This document shows positions 44,299 through 52,808 of a DNA stretch of 64,000 bases, piece after piece. Source of the DNA: SVTX01 sp045602385 (GTDB lineage Bacteria > Bacillota > Clostridia > Oscillospirales > CAG-272); contig JAZSBL010000045.1 in assembly GCA_045602385.1 (NCBI GenBank), positions 1 to 64,000 of the forward strand, read 5' to 3'. The notes below the pieces were generated by a model, which was not told the DNA's origin, made no database searches, and saw nothing but the letters and a program-made list of their open reading frames with translations. Numbering within the stretch: position 1 is the stretch's first letter; each line of letters opens with the position of its first letter. Both the position numbers and the translations under genes were made by a program.

Positions 44299-44850
44299 TT
44301 ATTTTACAACGCCGTAGCCGCCGGCGTATTTGCTGACCTCACTCACGGCAACAAAAAGCTTGTTGTCACATTCAGCCCGAAGCTCGCGGAGAACACGGGG
44401 CGCATCCTTGCGGGGAAGAACGATAAAGATCATATTCATCTTGTCCTTGGATCCGTGGCCCTCAAGCACCGTGTAGCCCATATTGCGGTCGCCGAGATAT
44501 GTTGTTATCTTGGCAGTTGACTCGTCGTTTGCTATTATCTCAAGGTTAGATGTGCCCAATGCTATCTTTCCTTCGATAGTAGAGCCAAGGAAAAGGCCTG
44601 TGGCGTATCCCGCGCAATAGAAAAGGAGGAGAAGAGGGTTGTCACCGAGTGTTCCGATGATCGTGGATATCACCAATCCCCATATCGTGCATTCGATGAA
44701 TCCAAGCCCCGCGGCCTTCAGCCGCTGTCCCTTAACCATCATACAGGTCTTAAGCGATTGAATAGTTATCTCAACTATTTTTGCCACGCACACCAAAAGG
44801 CATACGAGAATAGGACTGATTTCTTTTACTGCGTTTAAAAATTCCGACAT
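44299..44850 (-). CDS. DUF2179 / UPF0316 membrane protein
   Basis: About 183 residues, three membrane helices (LVCLLVCVAKIVEITIQSL, IWGLVISTIIGTL, LLLLFYCAGYATGLF) and a C-terminal cytoplasmic DUF2179 domain (MGYTVLEGHGSKDKMNMIFIVLPRKD). Related proteins are proposed to bind small ligands, possibly nucleotides; function unknown. ATG at 44850 has AGGAGA 6 bases upstream; the neighbouring ATG at 44856 lies too close to it. Confidence 0.85.
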   Translation of the reverse strand: MSEFLNAVKEISPILVCLLVCVAKIVEITIQSLKTCMMVKGQRLKAAGLGFIECTIWGLVISTIIGTLGDNPLLLLFYCAGYATGLFLGSTIEGKIALGTSNLEIIANDESTAKITTYLGDRNMGYTVLEGHGSKDKMNMIFIVLPRKDAPRVLRELRAECDNKLFVAVSEVSKYAGGYGVVK

Positions 44851-44939
44851 TTTCATTCTCCTGACAAATATACTGTAAAATAATTATAGCATGTTTTCGC
44901 CGTTTTGTAAACTAATATCTTGGGGGAACATTTTGGATA

Positions 44940-44968
44940 TTGACAAGTACGCACTTTTGCTATAAAAT
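44940..44968 (+). promoter_or_regulatory. Sigma-A promoter of copA
   Basis: TTGACA (44940-44945), 17-bp spacer, TAAAAT (44963-44968). No obvious CsoR or CopY site is seen. Confidence 0.75.
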
Positions 44969-45007
44969 ATGAAGTGTAAGAAATAAAATAATTAAGTAGG
45001 TATTGAT

Positions 45008-47485
45008 GTGAAGCAATATAACGTAACGGGTATGAGCTGTGCCGCATGCAGCGCAAGGGTGGAGAGAGCGGTATCTCTGCTTGACGGTGTAAGCTCCTGC
45101 TCGGTAAATCTTTTGACTAATTCTATGAGTGTAGACGGAAGCGCCACTGACGAGGAGATAATCGCCGCGGTAGTCAGGGCAGGATATGGGGCAAGCGTCA
45201 AGGGCACGGTAGGCGCTCAAATGACGGGCGGAGAAGATGCCTTGAATGATAAAGAGACCCCAAGGCTGCTTGCAAGGCTCTTCGGCTCTCTTGCGCTTCT
45301 TGCGATCTTGATGTATCTCTCAATGGGATACACGATGTGGGGATTGCCACTCCCATCGCTTCTGGTAGAATATCCGATAATGATCGGAATCGAGCAAATG
45401 GTGCTTGCACTTGCGGTCATGATAATCAACCGGGATTTTTTTATAAGCGGATTTAAGGGAGTAATATGCGGCGCGCCCAATATGGACACGCTTGTATCAT
45501 TGGGCTCTTTGGCGTCCTTTGGATATAGCGCAGCAATGCTTGTAGCAATGTCGGGGGCGGCAGATCAGCACGCCTATCTGCACGATCTTTATTTTGAGTC
45601 GGCAGCGATGATACTTGCCCTTATCACGCTCGGCAAGATGCTTGAGTCGCGCGCGAAGGGAAGAACCACTAACGCGCTCAAGAGCCTTATGAGCCTGGCA
45701 CCCGACACCGCCACCGTGATTTTTGGCGGCGAGGAGATAGAGGTTCCGATTGGCGAGGTGAATATTGGAGATATATTCGTTGTAAGACCCGGTGAGAGTA
45801 TTCCGGTTGACGGAATCGTGATAGATGGACATAGCGCCGTCAATGAATCCGCACTCAGCGGAGAAAGCCTTCCGATAGACAAATCAGAGGGGGATCAGGT
45901 AAGTGCCGCAACGATAAATACGTCGGGATACATGAAATGCCGCGCCACAAGAGTCGGCGAGGATACAACACTCTCGCAAATAATAAAAATGGTAAGTGAT
46001 GCCGCGGCGACAAAGGCACCTATAGCCAAGATAGCGGACAAGGTTTCGGGTGTGTTTGTGCCCGTGGTGATCGGAATTGCCGCAGTTACCTTTGCAATTT
46101 GGAGTTACTTGGGCGCAGAGCCGGGATTTGCACTGTCCCGCGCGGTATCTGTGCTTGTCATAAGCTGTCCGTGTGCCTTGGGACTGGCCACACCGGTGGC
46201 AATAATGGTCGGAAACGGAAAGGGCGCGAAGAACGGAATCCTGTTTAAGACAGCCGCCTCGCTTGAGATGGTGGGCAGAATTGAAACCGTCGTGCTTGAT
46301 AAGACCGGAACTATTACCAAGGGAGAGCCGGAGATAACCGATATGATCGGCGACGCAATGCTTTTGCCGATAGCGTACAGTATCGAGATCAAAAGTGAGC
46401 ATCCCCTGGCACGCGCAATCGTCAGCCGCGCAGAAAAAGAGGGCATTATCCCCTTTGAATGTAAGGACTTTGAGACCTTTGCGGGTGGCGGAGTTGCCGC
46501 TACGATAGATGGCCGAGTCGTTTGCGGAGGAAATTCGGATTTCGTATCGAAATATGCCGAGATCCCCGCAGATATGTATACGAAGGCAGAGGAGATCGGA
46601 GGCAGAGGAAAAACAGTAATGTTCTTTGCGGCAGACGAGAAATTTCTCGGAATGATCGCCGTTGCAGACACAATAAAGGATGATAGCAGGCAGGCGGTAG
46701 AGGAGCTTTACGGCATGGGACTCCGTGTTGTCATGCTTACGGGAGACAACGAGATGACCGCGCGCAAGATCGCGGACGAGGCGGGGATCGACGAGGTGGT
46801 TTCAAACGTCAAGCCCGACGGCAAGGAAGAAGCTGTAAGGAAATTGCAAAAGAGAGGCCGCGTCGCTATGGTCGGTGACGGAATAAACGACGCCCCCTCA
46901 CTAAAGCGAGCCGACGTGGGAATAGCGATAGGCGCGGGCACCGACGTTGCGATAGATGCAGCGGACGTAGTGCTTGTTAACAGTAATCTTTCAGACGTCG
47001 CCGCGGCTGTGCGTCTGGGCAGAGCGACATTGCGCATAATCAAAGAAAATTTGTTCTGGGCGTTTGCTTATAATACGATATGTATTCCGATCGCAGCTGG
47101 AGCCTTCGTTTGGGCGGGACTTACACTCAATCCGATGATAGGCGCCGGAGCTATGAGTCTTTCAAGCTTTTGCGTTGTCATGAATGCATTAAGGCTGAAT
47201 CTTTGCGACGTACATTCAGCCAAAAGAGACAAAAAGATAAAACCGAAGAAAACGAAAGGGAAGAAGACTATGAGAAAGATAATCAAGATAGAGGGAATGA
47301 TGTGCCCCCATTGCTCAGGCAGAGTGAAAAACGCGATTGAAGCGATAGAGGGAGTAGCAGAGGCAGACGTAAGCCACGAGCGTGGCGATGCGATAGTAAC
47401 GCTTTCCCGCAAGGTTGCAAACGAAACGCTTGTAAATACAGTGACCGAAGCGGGATATAAGGTCCTTGGTGTATCCGAGGAGTGA
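45008..47485 (+). CDS. copA: Copper-translocating P-type ATPase with fused C-terminal CopZ-like domain
   Basis: 825 residues. N-terminal HMA domain (GMSCAAC), eight membrane helices, CPC motif SCPCALGLATP (about 386), phosphorylation motif DKTGTITKGE (about 432), and GDGINDAPSL (about 623): a PIB-1 ATPase exporting Cu(I). After a Lys-rich linker comes a second HMA domain with GMMCPHC (about residues 755-825), normally a separate chaperone CopZ. An internal ATG at 47270 in the same frame is preceded by GAAAGGGAAG, so a free CopZ could also be made. GTG start at 45008 has GTAGG 7 bases before it. Confidence 0.9.
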   Translation: MKQYNVTGMSCAACSARVERAVSLLDGVSSCSVNLLTNSMSVDGSATDEEIIAAVVRAGYGASVKGTVGAQMTGGEDALNDKETPRLLARLFGSLALLAILMYLSMGYTMWGLPLPSLLVEYPIMIGIEQMVLALAVMIINRDFFISGFKGVICGAPNMDTLVSLGSLASFGYSAAMLVAMSGAADQHAYLHDLYFESAAMILALITLGKMLESRAKGRTTNALKSLMSLAPDTATVIFGGEEIEVPIGEVNIGDIFVVRPGESIPVDGIVIDGHSAVNESALSGESLPIDKSEGDQVSAATINTSGYMKCRATRVGEDTTLSQIIKMVSDAAATKAPIAKIADKVSGVFVPVVIGIAAVTFAIWSYLGAEPGFALSRAVSVLVISCPCALGLATPVAIMVGNGKGAKNGILFKTAASLEMVGRIETVVLDKTGTITKGEPEITDMIGDAMLLPIAYSIEIKSEHPLARAIVSRAEKEGIIPFECKDFETFAGGGVAATIDGRVVCGGNSDFVSKYAEIPADMYTKAEEIGGRGKTVMFFAADEKFLGMIAVADTIKDDSRQAVEELYGMGLRVVMLTGDNEMTARKIADEAGIDEVVSNVKPDGKEEAVRKLQKRGRVAMVGDGINDAPSLKRADVGIAIGAGTDVAIDAADVVLVNSNLSDVAAAVRLGRATLRIIKENLFWAFAYNTICIPIAAGAFVWAGLTLNPMIGAGAMSLSSFCVVMNALRLNLCDVHSAKRDKKIKPKKTKGKKTMRKIIKIEGMMCPHCSGRVKNAIEAIEGVAEADVSHERGDAIVTLSRKVANETLVNTVTEAGYKVLGVSEE

Positions 47486-47524
47486 TTGATCCCCGCAAAA
47501 AAGCAAAAAAGGATTGAAATAACG

Positions 47525-48931
47525 ATGAAAAACACAAAACGACTAATATCGGCCGCTTGCGTATTGCTTTGCTTATTATTCTCGCTTTGCTCGTGTGACA
47601 TTGTGTCGCGTATCGGCGAAGTTGTCGGAATATCGGATTTTGAGAAAACCGATGCGAGTGAGCAGGCTGACAGCGTAGTGGGAGCGATGATCAACGAACA
47701 AGGCGAGCTTATCCTTATATACGGTGATGGCAGAAGACAAAATGTCGGCGTGGTCGCGACAGGAGAAAAAGGACAAGACGGCGAAGACGGAGAGGACGGA
47801 GCTGACGGAGAACAAGGTCCTCGAGGCGAGGACGGCAGAGACGGAATCGACGGAGCTGACGGCGAGCTTATAATATCCACAGATAACAGCAGTATAGCCG
47901 CTGCCAGTGCCAAGGGACTCAGAAGCTCGGTAAGCATCTACTGCACCTTTAATTCATCCGCAAAGCAGGATGCCTATTATTCCGCGGGTTCGGGAGTAAT
48001 ATATCAGCTTGACAGAGCGGAGGGCGATGCCTTCATTATTACTAACTATCACGTGGTCTACGATGCTGCAAGCAGTGCCGAAAACGGAATAAGCGAGGAT
48101 ATAAGAGTATATCTTTACGGCTCACAGATCGAGGATAAGGCGATAAGCGCCACCTACGTCGGAGGATCGCTCTATTATGATATAGCGGTTCTTCGAATTG
48201 AAGACAGTGAGGTTCTGCGCCAATCAAGTGCGATTGCGGTCGACGTCGCAAATTCCGATGAGGTCGCGGTAGGAAAGAACGCGATAGCTATCGGTAATCC
48301 CCAGGGAGAGGGAATATCTGCCTCGCTTGGTGTTGTAAGCGTTGATTCCGAGTATATAGATATGACGGGAGCAGACGATAAGACAGCGGTTACCTTCCGT
48401 GTTATGAGAGTTGACACCGCGGTGAATTCGGGCAATAGCGGAGGCGGACTTTTTGATGACGAGGGCAATTTGATAGGCATCGTCAACGCTAAGATCATCG
48501 ACGATAAAGTAGAGAATATCGGCTATGCCATTCCGTCAAACGTGGCTGTCGCGGTAGCGGATAACATTATATACTATTGCCACGGTACAGAGGAAGAGAA
48601 CGTGCAAAGGGCGCTGCTTGGAATCACCATTATCGTTTCGGATTCAAGGGCGGTTTATGACGGAGAAACCGGATACGTCACAATTGAGCAGACTATTTCG
48701 GTCCAAGAGGTCAGCTCAGGCTCGCTTGCCGAGGGGCTTCTGGCGGAGGGCGACATTCTGGTCGAGGCTTCTCTGAACGGCAGAACGCTAAGCGTTACAC
48801 GGCAGCATACCGTTATAGATATGATGCTTGATGCAAGGGTCGGAGATACGGTAACCTACGTAATCTTGCGCGACGGCGAAGAGCTGACTGTCAATATGAC
48901 AATAACAGAGGATTGTATTACAGAGTATTAA
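47525..48931 (+). CDS. HtrA-like serine protease lipoprotein with collagen-like repeats
   Basis: About 468 residues. Lipoprotein signal peptide with Cys at about 24 (LFSLCSC), then 12 consecutive collagen-like Gly-X-Y triplets (about residues 79-115), then a trypsin-like domain with catalytic His (ITNYHVV), Asp (YDIAVLR) and Ser (NSGNSGGGLF). A C-terminal PDZ-like region includes GLLAEGDILVEASLNG. It is expected to be an extracytoplasmic quality-control protease. It lies downstream of copA and could be copper-stress linked. ATG at 47525 follows AAGGA; an upstream TTG is too close to the GAGGAG site. Confidence 0.85.
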   Translation: MKNTKRLISAACVLLCLLFSLCSCDIVSRIGEVVGISDFEKTDASEQADSVVGAMINEQGELILIYGDGRRQNVGVVATGEKGQDGEDGEDGADGEQGPRGEDGRDGIDGADGELIISTDNSSIAAASAKGLRSSVSIYCTFNSSAKQDAYYSAGSGVIYQLDRAEGDAFIITNYHVVYDAASSAENGISEDIRVYLYGSQIEDKAISATYVGGSLYYDIAVLRIEDSEVLRQSSAIAVDVANSDEVAVGKNAIAIGNPQGEGISASLGVVSVDSEYIDMTGADDKTAVTFRVMRVDTAVNSGNSGGGLFDDEGNLIGIVNAKIIDDKVENIGYAIPSNVAVAVADNIIYYCHGTEEENVQRALLGITIIVSDSRAVYDGETGYVTIEQTISVQEVSSGSLAEGLLAEGDILVEASLNGRTLSVTRQHTVIDMMLDARVGDTVTYVILRDGEELTVNMTITEDCITEY

Positions 48932-48960
48932 AAAAAGGCGAGCAGATGCTCGCCTTTTTG
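48931..48960. terminator. Terminator after the HtrA gene
   Basis: AAAAAAGGCGAGC (48931-48943) pairs with GCTCGCCTTTTT (48948-48959) over AGAT. It has A/T tracts on both sides, so it can serve the convergent XRE gene too. Confidence 0.9.
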
Positions 48961-48966
48961 TGTTTA

Positions 48967-50280
48967 TTATAAGTCCTTTTGTATTACAAGGGAGTGAATA
49001 AGTGCGACAAGGAACAGGTAGGTCCCGTATATCCACCACTTGATAAAATATCTGCCCTTGTTATTTGCTATAAAAGCGGGGATGAGGCCGATAAGAAGAC
49101 CAATTATTGTGACCGGAGCAAGAATGCCGACGACCACCTGAATGAAAAGGAATATGCCAAGCAGAAGATATCGTCCCGCTCCGCTCAGAAAGTCGGAAGC
49201 ACCACTGATAAAATCCGCATCGTGATTAGTTTTTTCGGGAAGCTCCTGGGAGAGAACGTGAATCGGCTTTTCCTTTGGCTCTTGCATTGGCACGTTGGCT
49301 CTCACTCCGTTGATCTCCGCAATTACTCTCTGTTTGAAAATAGCATAGTCGTTCAACGTTGCCTTGTTTTTCTCTTGGTAAAAATCAGCGTCTATATCGG
49401 GGGTGTCCTGATTTACAAGTATTTGTGCGCTGTCGCGGAGTGCTTCAATCTTCATCTGGATCTTATTAAGATTGTCAAGTACGGCGTTCGTGTCCGCGTT
49501 TTCCACGAGATTGATAATCTCAAGGTTGGCATTAAAGTTGAACGCCATATAGTCCTGCCAGGGAATGAAAACAAGGGGAAATTCGCTTATGCCCTCGCCA
49601 TCGTGGTAGAGAAGGGTTGCTTGTACGGGACTGCGCCCGAGGGATTTGAGCGAGGGCGCCGATCCTATTCCGAGACCTGCGGGACTGACGCCTAAGATGG
49701 GGGCGCGTGAATTGACCACCTCCGAATTGCCACCGTTGAATGAAAACCCCGCAAGATTTTCAATAGGGCAAACAAGCTGTACGGCGGAGCCATAATAGAA
49801 GCCTATCGCCTTTTTCACCTCATCGTAGAAAAACGCGGAGGTTCTGCGGTTGCTGACAAATAAAATTTCGGTAGCTCCCGCCGCCTTCATACCTTCCTCG
49901 GCGGCTTTTTTTCTGCGTGCAAAGTACGCATCCGACATGTCGGTCTTTCTTTTTCTTTCGGGCAGGTAACCGCGGTCTATTGAGGGCTGATTGCCAAGCA
50001 TCTTTTCGCCCAAGCGGAACACGCTGCGATAGGCGGGCTTTTTTGCGGTGCTGCCGATTTTTTCCTTATCATTATATTCGTCTATCTCGTCGTTAAGAAG
50101 ATAATCGAAGGATACGTTGAATAGCCTTGAGAGGGTTTTCAGCTTATCTATTTCGGGGGATGCAATACCCGATTCCCATTTATATACGGCTTGGCGGGTA
50201 ACTCCCAGCTCTCCCGCAAGCTCATCCTGAGAGAGGCCGTTCTTTTTTCGCAGTGTAAAAATCTTTTCTGCAAGTGTCAT
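48967..50280 (-). CDS. XRE-family DNA-binding protein with membrane anchor
   Basis: 437 residues. Clear HTH_3 at the N-terminus (LRKKNGLSQDELAGELGVTRQAVYKWES). The middle (~150-330) is a predominantly beta region of unknown fold (KAAGATEILFVSNRRTSAFFY), and two hydrophobic segments near the C-terminus (LLLGIFLFIQVVVGILAPVT and WWIYGTYLFLVALIHSLVI) suggest a membrane-tethered regulator. Target unknown. It is the only gene of its transcription unit, with a promoter whose -35 overlaps the preceding terminator. Confidence 0.8.
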   Translation of the reverse strand: MTLAEKIFTLRKKNGLSQDELAGELGVTRQAVYKWESGIASPEIDKLKTLSRLFNVSFDYLLNDEIDEYNDKEKIGSTAKKPAYRSVFRLGEKMLGNQPSIDRGYLPERKRKTDMSDAYFARRKKAAEEGMKAAGATEILFVSNRRTSAFFYDEVKKAIGFYYGSAVQLVCPIENLAGFSFNGGNSEVVNSRAPILGVSPAGLGIGSAPSLKSLGRSPVQATLLYHDGEGISEFPLVFIPWQDYMAFNFNANLEIINLVENADTNAVLDNLNKIQMKIEALRDSAQILVNQDTPDIDADFYQEKNKATLNDYAIFKQRVIAEINGVRANVPMQEPKEKPIHVLSQELPEKTNHDADFISGASDFLSGAGRYLLLGIFLFIQVVVGILAPVTIIGLLIGLIPAFIANNKGRYFIKWWIYGTYLFLVALIHSLVIQKDL

Positions 50281-50309
50281 TGTTAAAGCTCCTTTGTTTC
50301 ATTGAAATA

Positions 50310-50373
50310 ATTATACCATTACCGGCATAAAAAAACAAGTAACCACAGGTTATAAATGTGTTAACCTGTGGTT
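50310..50373 (-). promoter_or_regulatory. Promoter of XRE gene fused with terminator of the PHP gene
   Basis: Minus strand: AACCACAGGTTA and TAACCTGTGGTT arms (50341-50352, 50362-50373) form a hairpin whose T-tract (50329-50338) also provides the -35 TTGTTT (50333-50338). TATAAT is at 50310-50315 with a 17-bp spacer. Confidence 0.7.
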
Positions 50374-50395
50374 GCAAATGAACTTTTGACCGTAT

Positions 50396-51199
50396 TCACT
50401 TAATGCTACACCGTATAAACTCGCTGTTCCACAGAGCGTACGTATACCTGAAGCCGATGTCGTAGAGATATTTTTTGGTCTCCTCGAAAAACGCGTCAAG
50501 CGCGGCCGCGTCGTGCGCGTCGGAGGAGAGAATGATGCGCGCATCCTGCTTCTTCAGCGTGTAGAGAATGTTCTCCGCAGGGTATGCAGAGGAGCGAAGC
50601 CCGCGCGTGATCGCGCCTGTGTTCACCTCAAATATAGATCCGCTTCTTGCAGCTTCTGCCGCAGCTTTCTCTGCCAATGCATTATATTTCGGGTTCTTTA
50701 AGAAAAGAGAGTCGCCAAGCTCGTCGAATTTCGTGATAAGATCAAAGTGTCCGATAATGTCGGGACGCCTTTTGTTTATATAGCTGCAGAAATCGGCGTA
50801 ATAAGCCTCTGCAAGACGTACGGGATCACCCGAAAAGGCATTAAGGCATGCCGAAAATTGCTCGGGGTCGGAATCGATCGTCACGAATTTGCCGTCTATG
50901 CGCAAATAGTGCGACGAGCCTATTATGTAGTCAAAATCAGAGCGGTTGACCGGGGCAGAGGAGTCCTCCTCCACGCCGAGGTATATCTGTATTTTATCCT
51001 TGTATTTTTCCTTTAAGCGCTTGACCTCGCGGGAGTAGCCTTCCGTGTCGTTCATGCAATAGCTTGTGTCAAATGGGGTGTATCCGTGTCCCGAAAAGCC
51101 TATTGCCGAAAAGCCTTTTTCGATAGCCGCAAGGACTATCTCCTCGGGGGTGCTTTTGCCGTCGCAAAAGGTTGTATGAGAGTGAAAATTAGTAAGCAA
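50396..51199 (-). CDS. PHP-domain phosphohydrolase (histidinol-phosphatase-like)
   Basis: 267 residues. PHP metal motifs are visible: FHSHTTFCDG, FSGHGYTPF, GSSHYLR, IGHFDLI and LSSDAHDAA. This pattern is the HisJ/HisK type, but no histidine biosynthesis genes are nearby, so it may act on another phosphoester. The start is a TTG at 51199 with AAAGGA upstream. A terminator follows within 25-55 bp. Confidence 0.85.
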   Translation of the reverse strand: MLTNFHSHTTFCDGKSTPEEIVLAAIEKGFSAIGFSGHGYTPFDTSYCMNDTEGYSREVKRLKEKYKDKIQIYLGVEEDSSAPVNRSDFDYIIGSSHYLRIDGKFVTIDSDPEQFSACLNAFSGDPVRLAEAYYADFCSYINKRRPDIIGHFDLITKFDELGDSLFLKNPKYNALAEKAAAEAARSGSIFEVNTGAITRGLRSSAYPAENILYTLKKQDARIILSSDAHDAAALDAFFEETKKYLYDIGFRYTYALWNSEFIRCSIK

Positions 51200-51251
51200 T
51201 TTATTGTTCCTTTTTTGTTTTAATCGGTTTAATTATATCATATCTGCGGCG

Positions 51252-51551
51252 TTATCTTTTGATCTCGCAATAGCCTATTCTGCCGCACTTGGGGCATTTT
51301 GCGATCCTTTTTCTTCCCATGTGGATTGCAACGAATAAATGATACGGCTTTGCCTTGAATTCGGTTTTGCAATCGGGGCAAATGTAGGTTTTTGACATCA
51401 ATATAACGTATCCGAGAATTGCGATCAGCAGAATTGGAATTGCAACAGAGTACCACGGGACCTCCTTTGTGTCTCCAAACCAGTTCACCGTGCAAGATGA
51501 AAGAGATAATACCATAATTACTACAATGAATAGAGCGAGTATCTTTTTCAT
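51252..51551 (-). CDS. Small lipoprotein-like membrane protein with zinc ribbon
   Basis: 99 residues. Signal/lipoprotein start with LSSCT (Cys at about 20), one membrane helix (YSVAIPILLIAILGYVILM) and a C-terminal CPDCKTEF and CPKCGRIGYC zinc-ribbon. No family recognised. Preceded by the same promoter and leader that precede the next gene in the array. Orientation matches the tRNA-Gln cluster. Confidence 0.6.
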   Translation of the reverse strand: MKKILALFIVVIMVLSLSSCTVNWFGDTKEVPWYSVAIPILLIAILGYVILMSKTYICPDCKTEFKAKPYHLFVAIHMGRKRIAKCPKCGRIGYCEIKR

Positions 51552-51790
51552 ATCCCCACCGCCTTTCTGTGATTAGTATAGCACAAATTTTTAAAAATGT
51601 AAAGACCAATTTGCAAAGCTTTTTGTGAGCAGACGGGATTGAGAACCCATATTTGCGCCAAGGTGTAATTTAAATCAAGGGATTTGGGGCGTAAAACCTT
51701 ACCGCCTCAAGCGGCGGTAAGGGGTTCTTCATCATATTACCAAAGGCGAAAAAAACAAAAGAGTAGCTGTTGCTCCTCTTTTGTTTTTTG
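51548..51790. repeat. Repeat copy A of the tRNA-Gln-associated array
   Basis: About 240 bp nearly identical to 52385-52626. It includes a promoter cassette (TGTAAA/AGTATA, 51575-51603), a tRNA-tail remnant (GACGGGATT at 51632-51640), TTTGCGCC/GGCGTAAA arms, CCGCC-CAAG-CGGCGG hairpin and an A/T-flanked terminator hairpin (GAGTAGC/GCTCCTC). Further plus-strand sequence to 51863 holds another tRNA-like T-arm (GGATTCGAACTCC). Confidence 0.75.
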
Positions 51791-51863
51791 TATAAAGGCT
51801 ACGAAAAAGATATTCTTTGAGGGTTGCATTAAGGATTCGAACTCCGACGGGATTTATGTTATA

Positions 51864-52388
51864 TTATTTCCATTTTCCCATAGACTCACGGCGTTCTTGC
51901 TCTTTTTTCGCGGCTTCATCGTTAATGCGTCCTTGCTTTTTGCCCTGTGCATTTTTAATTATGCGAGGAATCAGCACTGCTGCAATCGTCAACACCATTC
52001 TCAACATTGTCACAGAAAGAGCCGAAGAAAGTGCGGTGTAAAAGTTCTTAGCAAAAAACGCAAGAGGTATATAAAATGGAATAGACGCGCAGAAAATGAA
52101 TGCGGAAAGCGCAAATTCCTTCTGGTATTCCTCGCTCTCTGTATCGGGGTTATCTTGAAGTGAACGCAAAAAAGTAATAAATAATTTGCTTCTTCCCAAT
52201 ATGAAAGCATTGCCATGTTCCTTATTTAAAAAGGCAATAACAGCATAAACGGCAGAACAAATACCAAATACAATTGCCGGAGCAGAATTGAATGAAATCG
52301 AAGCATTTTCGTTTAAGATCACAGGCAAAACACAAGCAACTAAAATTGCAACGGATAAGAAAATAAATATAAGCTTTTTGAATTTCAT
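51864..52388 (-). CDS. Small hydrophobic membrane protein, function unknown
   Basis: 174 residues with about four membrane helices (LIFIFLSVAILVACVLPVIL, APAIVFGICSAVYAVIAFL, FALSAFIFCASIPFYIPLAFF, MLRMVLTIAAVLIPRII) and a basic C-terminus (QGKKQGRINDEAAKKEQERR). Not recognised. The upstream leader is nearly identical to that of the 99-residue gene at 51252, although the two proteins are unrelated. A tRNA-like fragment lies just beyond its 3' end. Confidence 0.6.
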   Translation of the reverse strand: MKFKKLIFIFLSVAILVACVLPVILNENASISFNSAPAIVFGICSAVYAVIAFLNKEHGNAFILGRSKLFITFLRSLQDNPDTESEEYQKEFALSAFIFCASIPFYIPLAFFAKNFYTALSSALSVTMLRMVLTIAAVLIPRIIKNAQGKKQGRINDEAAKKEQERRESMGKWK

Positions 52389-52644
52389 ATCCCCACCGCC
52401 TTTCTGAGTTTAGTATAGCACAAATTTTTAAAAATGTAAAGACCAATTTGCGGAGCTTATTGTGAGCAGACGGGATTCAGAACCCATATTTGCGCCAATG
52501 TGTAATTTAAATCAAGGGGTTTGGGGCGCAAAACCTTACCGCCGCAAGCGGCGGTAGGGGGTTCCTCATCATATTACCAAAGGCGAAAAAACAAAAGAGG
52601 AGCTGTTGCTCCTCTTTTGTTTTTTGGCTGGGGCACAGGGATTC
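52385..52644. repeat. Repeat copy B with tRNA-Gln tail
   Basis: Same order as copy A: leader/promoter (TGTAAA 52435-52440, AGTATA 52412-52417), GCAGACGGGATTC, TTTGCGCC/GGCGCAAA, CCGCCGCAAGCGGCGG, and hairpin GAGGAGC/GCTCCTC, ending in a 24-bp copy (52621-52644) of the tRNA-Gln acceptor/T-arm end. The core unit from the T-loop break is 52479-52644 (166 bp). Confidence 0.8.
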
Positions 52645-52808
52645 AGAACCCGCATTTGCGCCAAGGTGATATTTTAATCAAAGGGTTTGGAGCGCAAAAC
52701 CTTACCGCCGCAAGCGGCGGTAGGGGGTTCTTCATCGTGAGGCACAACGCAAAAAGAAAGAGAGGAACGATGTTCCTCTCTTTCTTTTTGGCTGGGGCAC
52801 AGGGATTC
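52645..52808. repeat. Repeat unit C abutting tRNA-Gln
   Basis: 164-bp unit beginning AGAACCCGCATTTGCGCC and sharing its first ~95 bp with copies A and B, then diverging into its own terminator hairpin (AGAGAGGAAC/GTTCCTCTCT). It ends in the tRNA-Gln 3' tail itself. Break points match copy B. Confidence 0.8.

Noticed and set aside
51684..52163. A 159-codon plus-strand frame through repeat A into the 174-residue gene
   Set aside because: It crosses a hairpin repeat and lies antisense to a better-supported membrane protein gene with a promoter and ribosome site.
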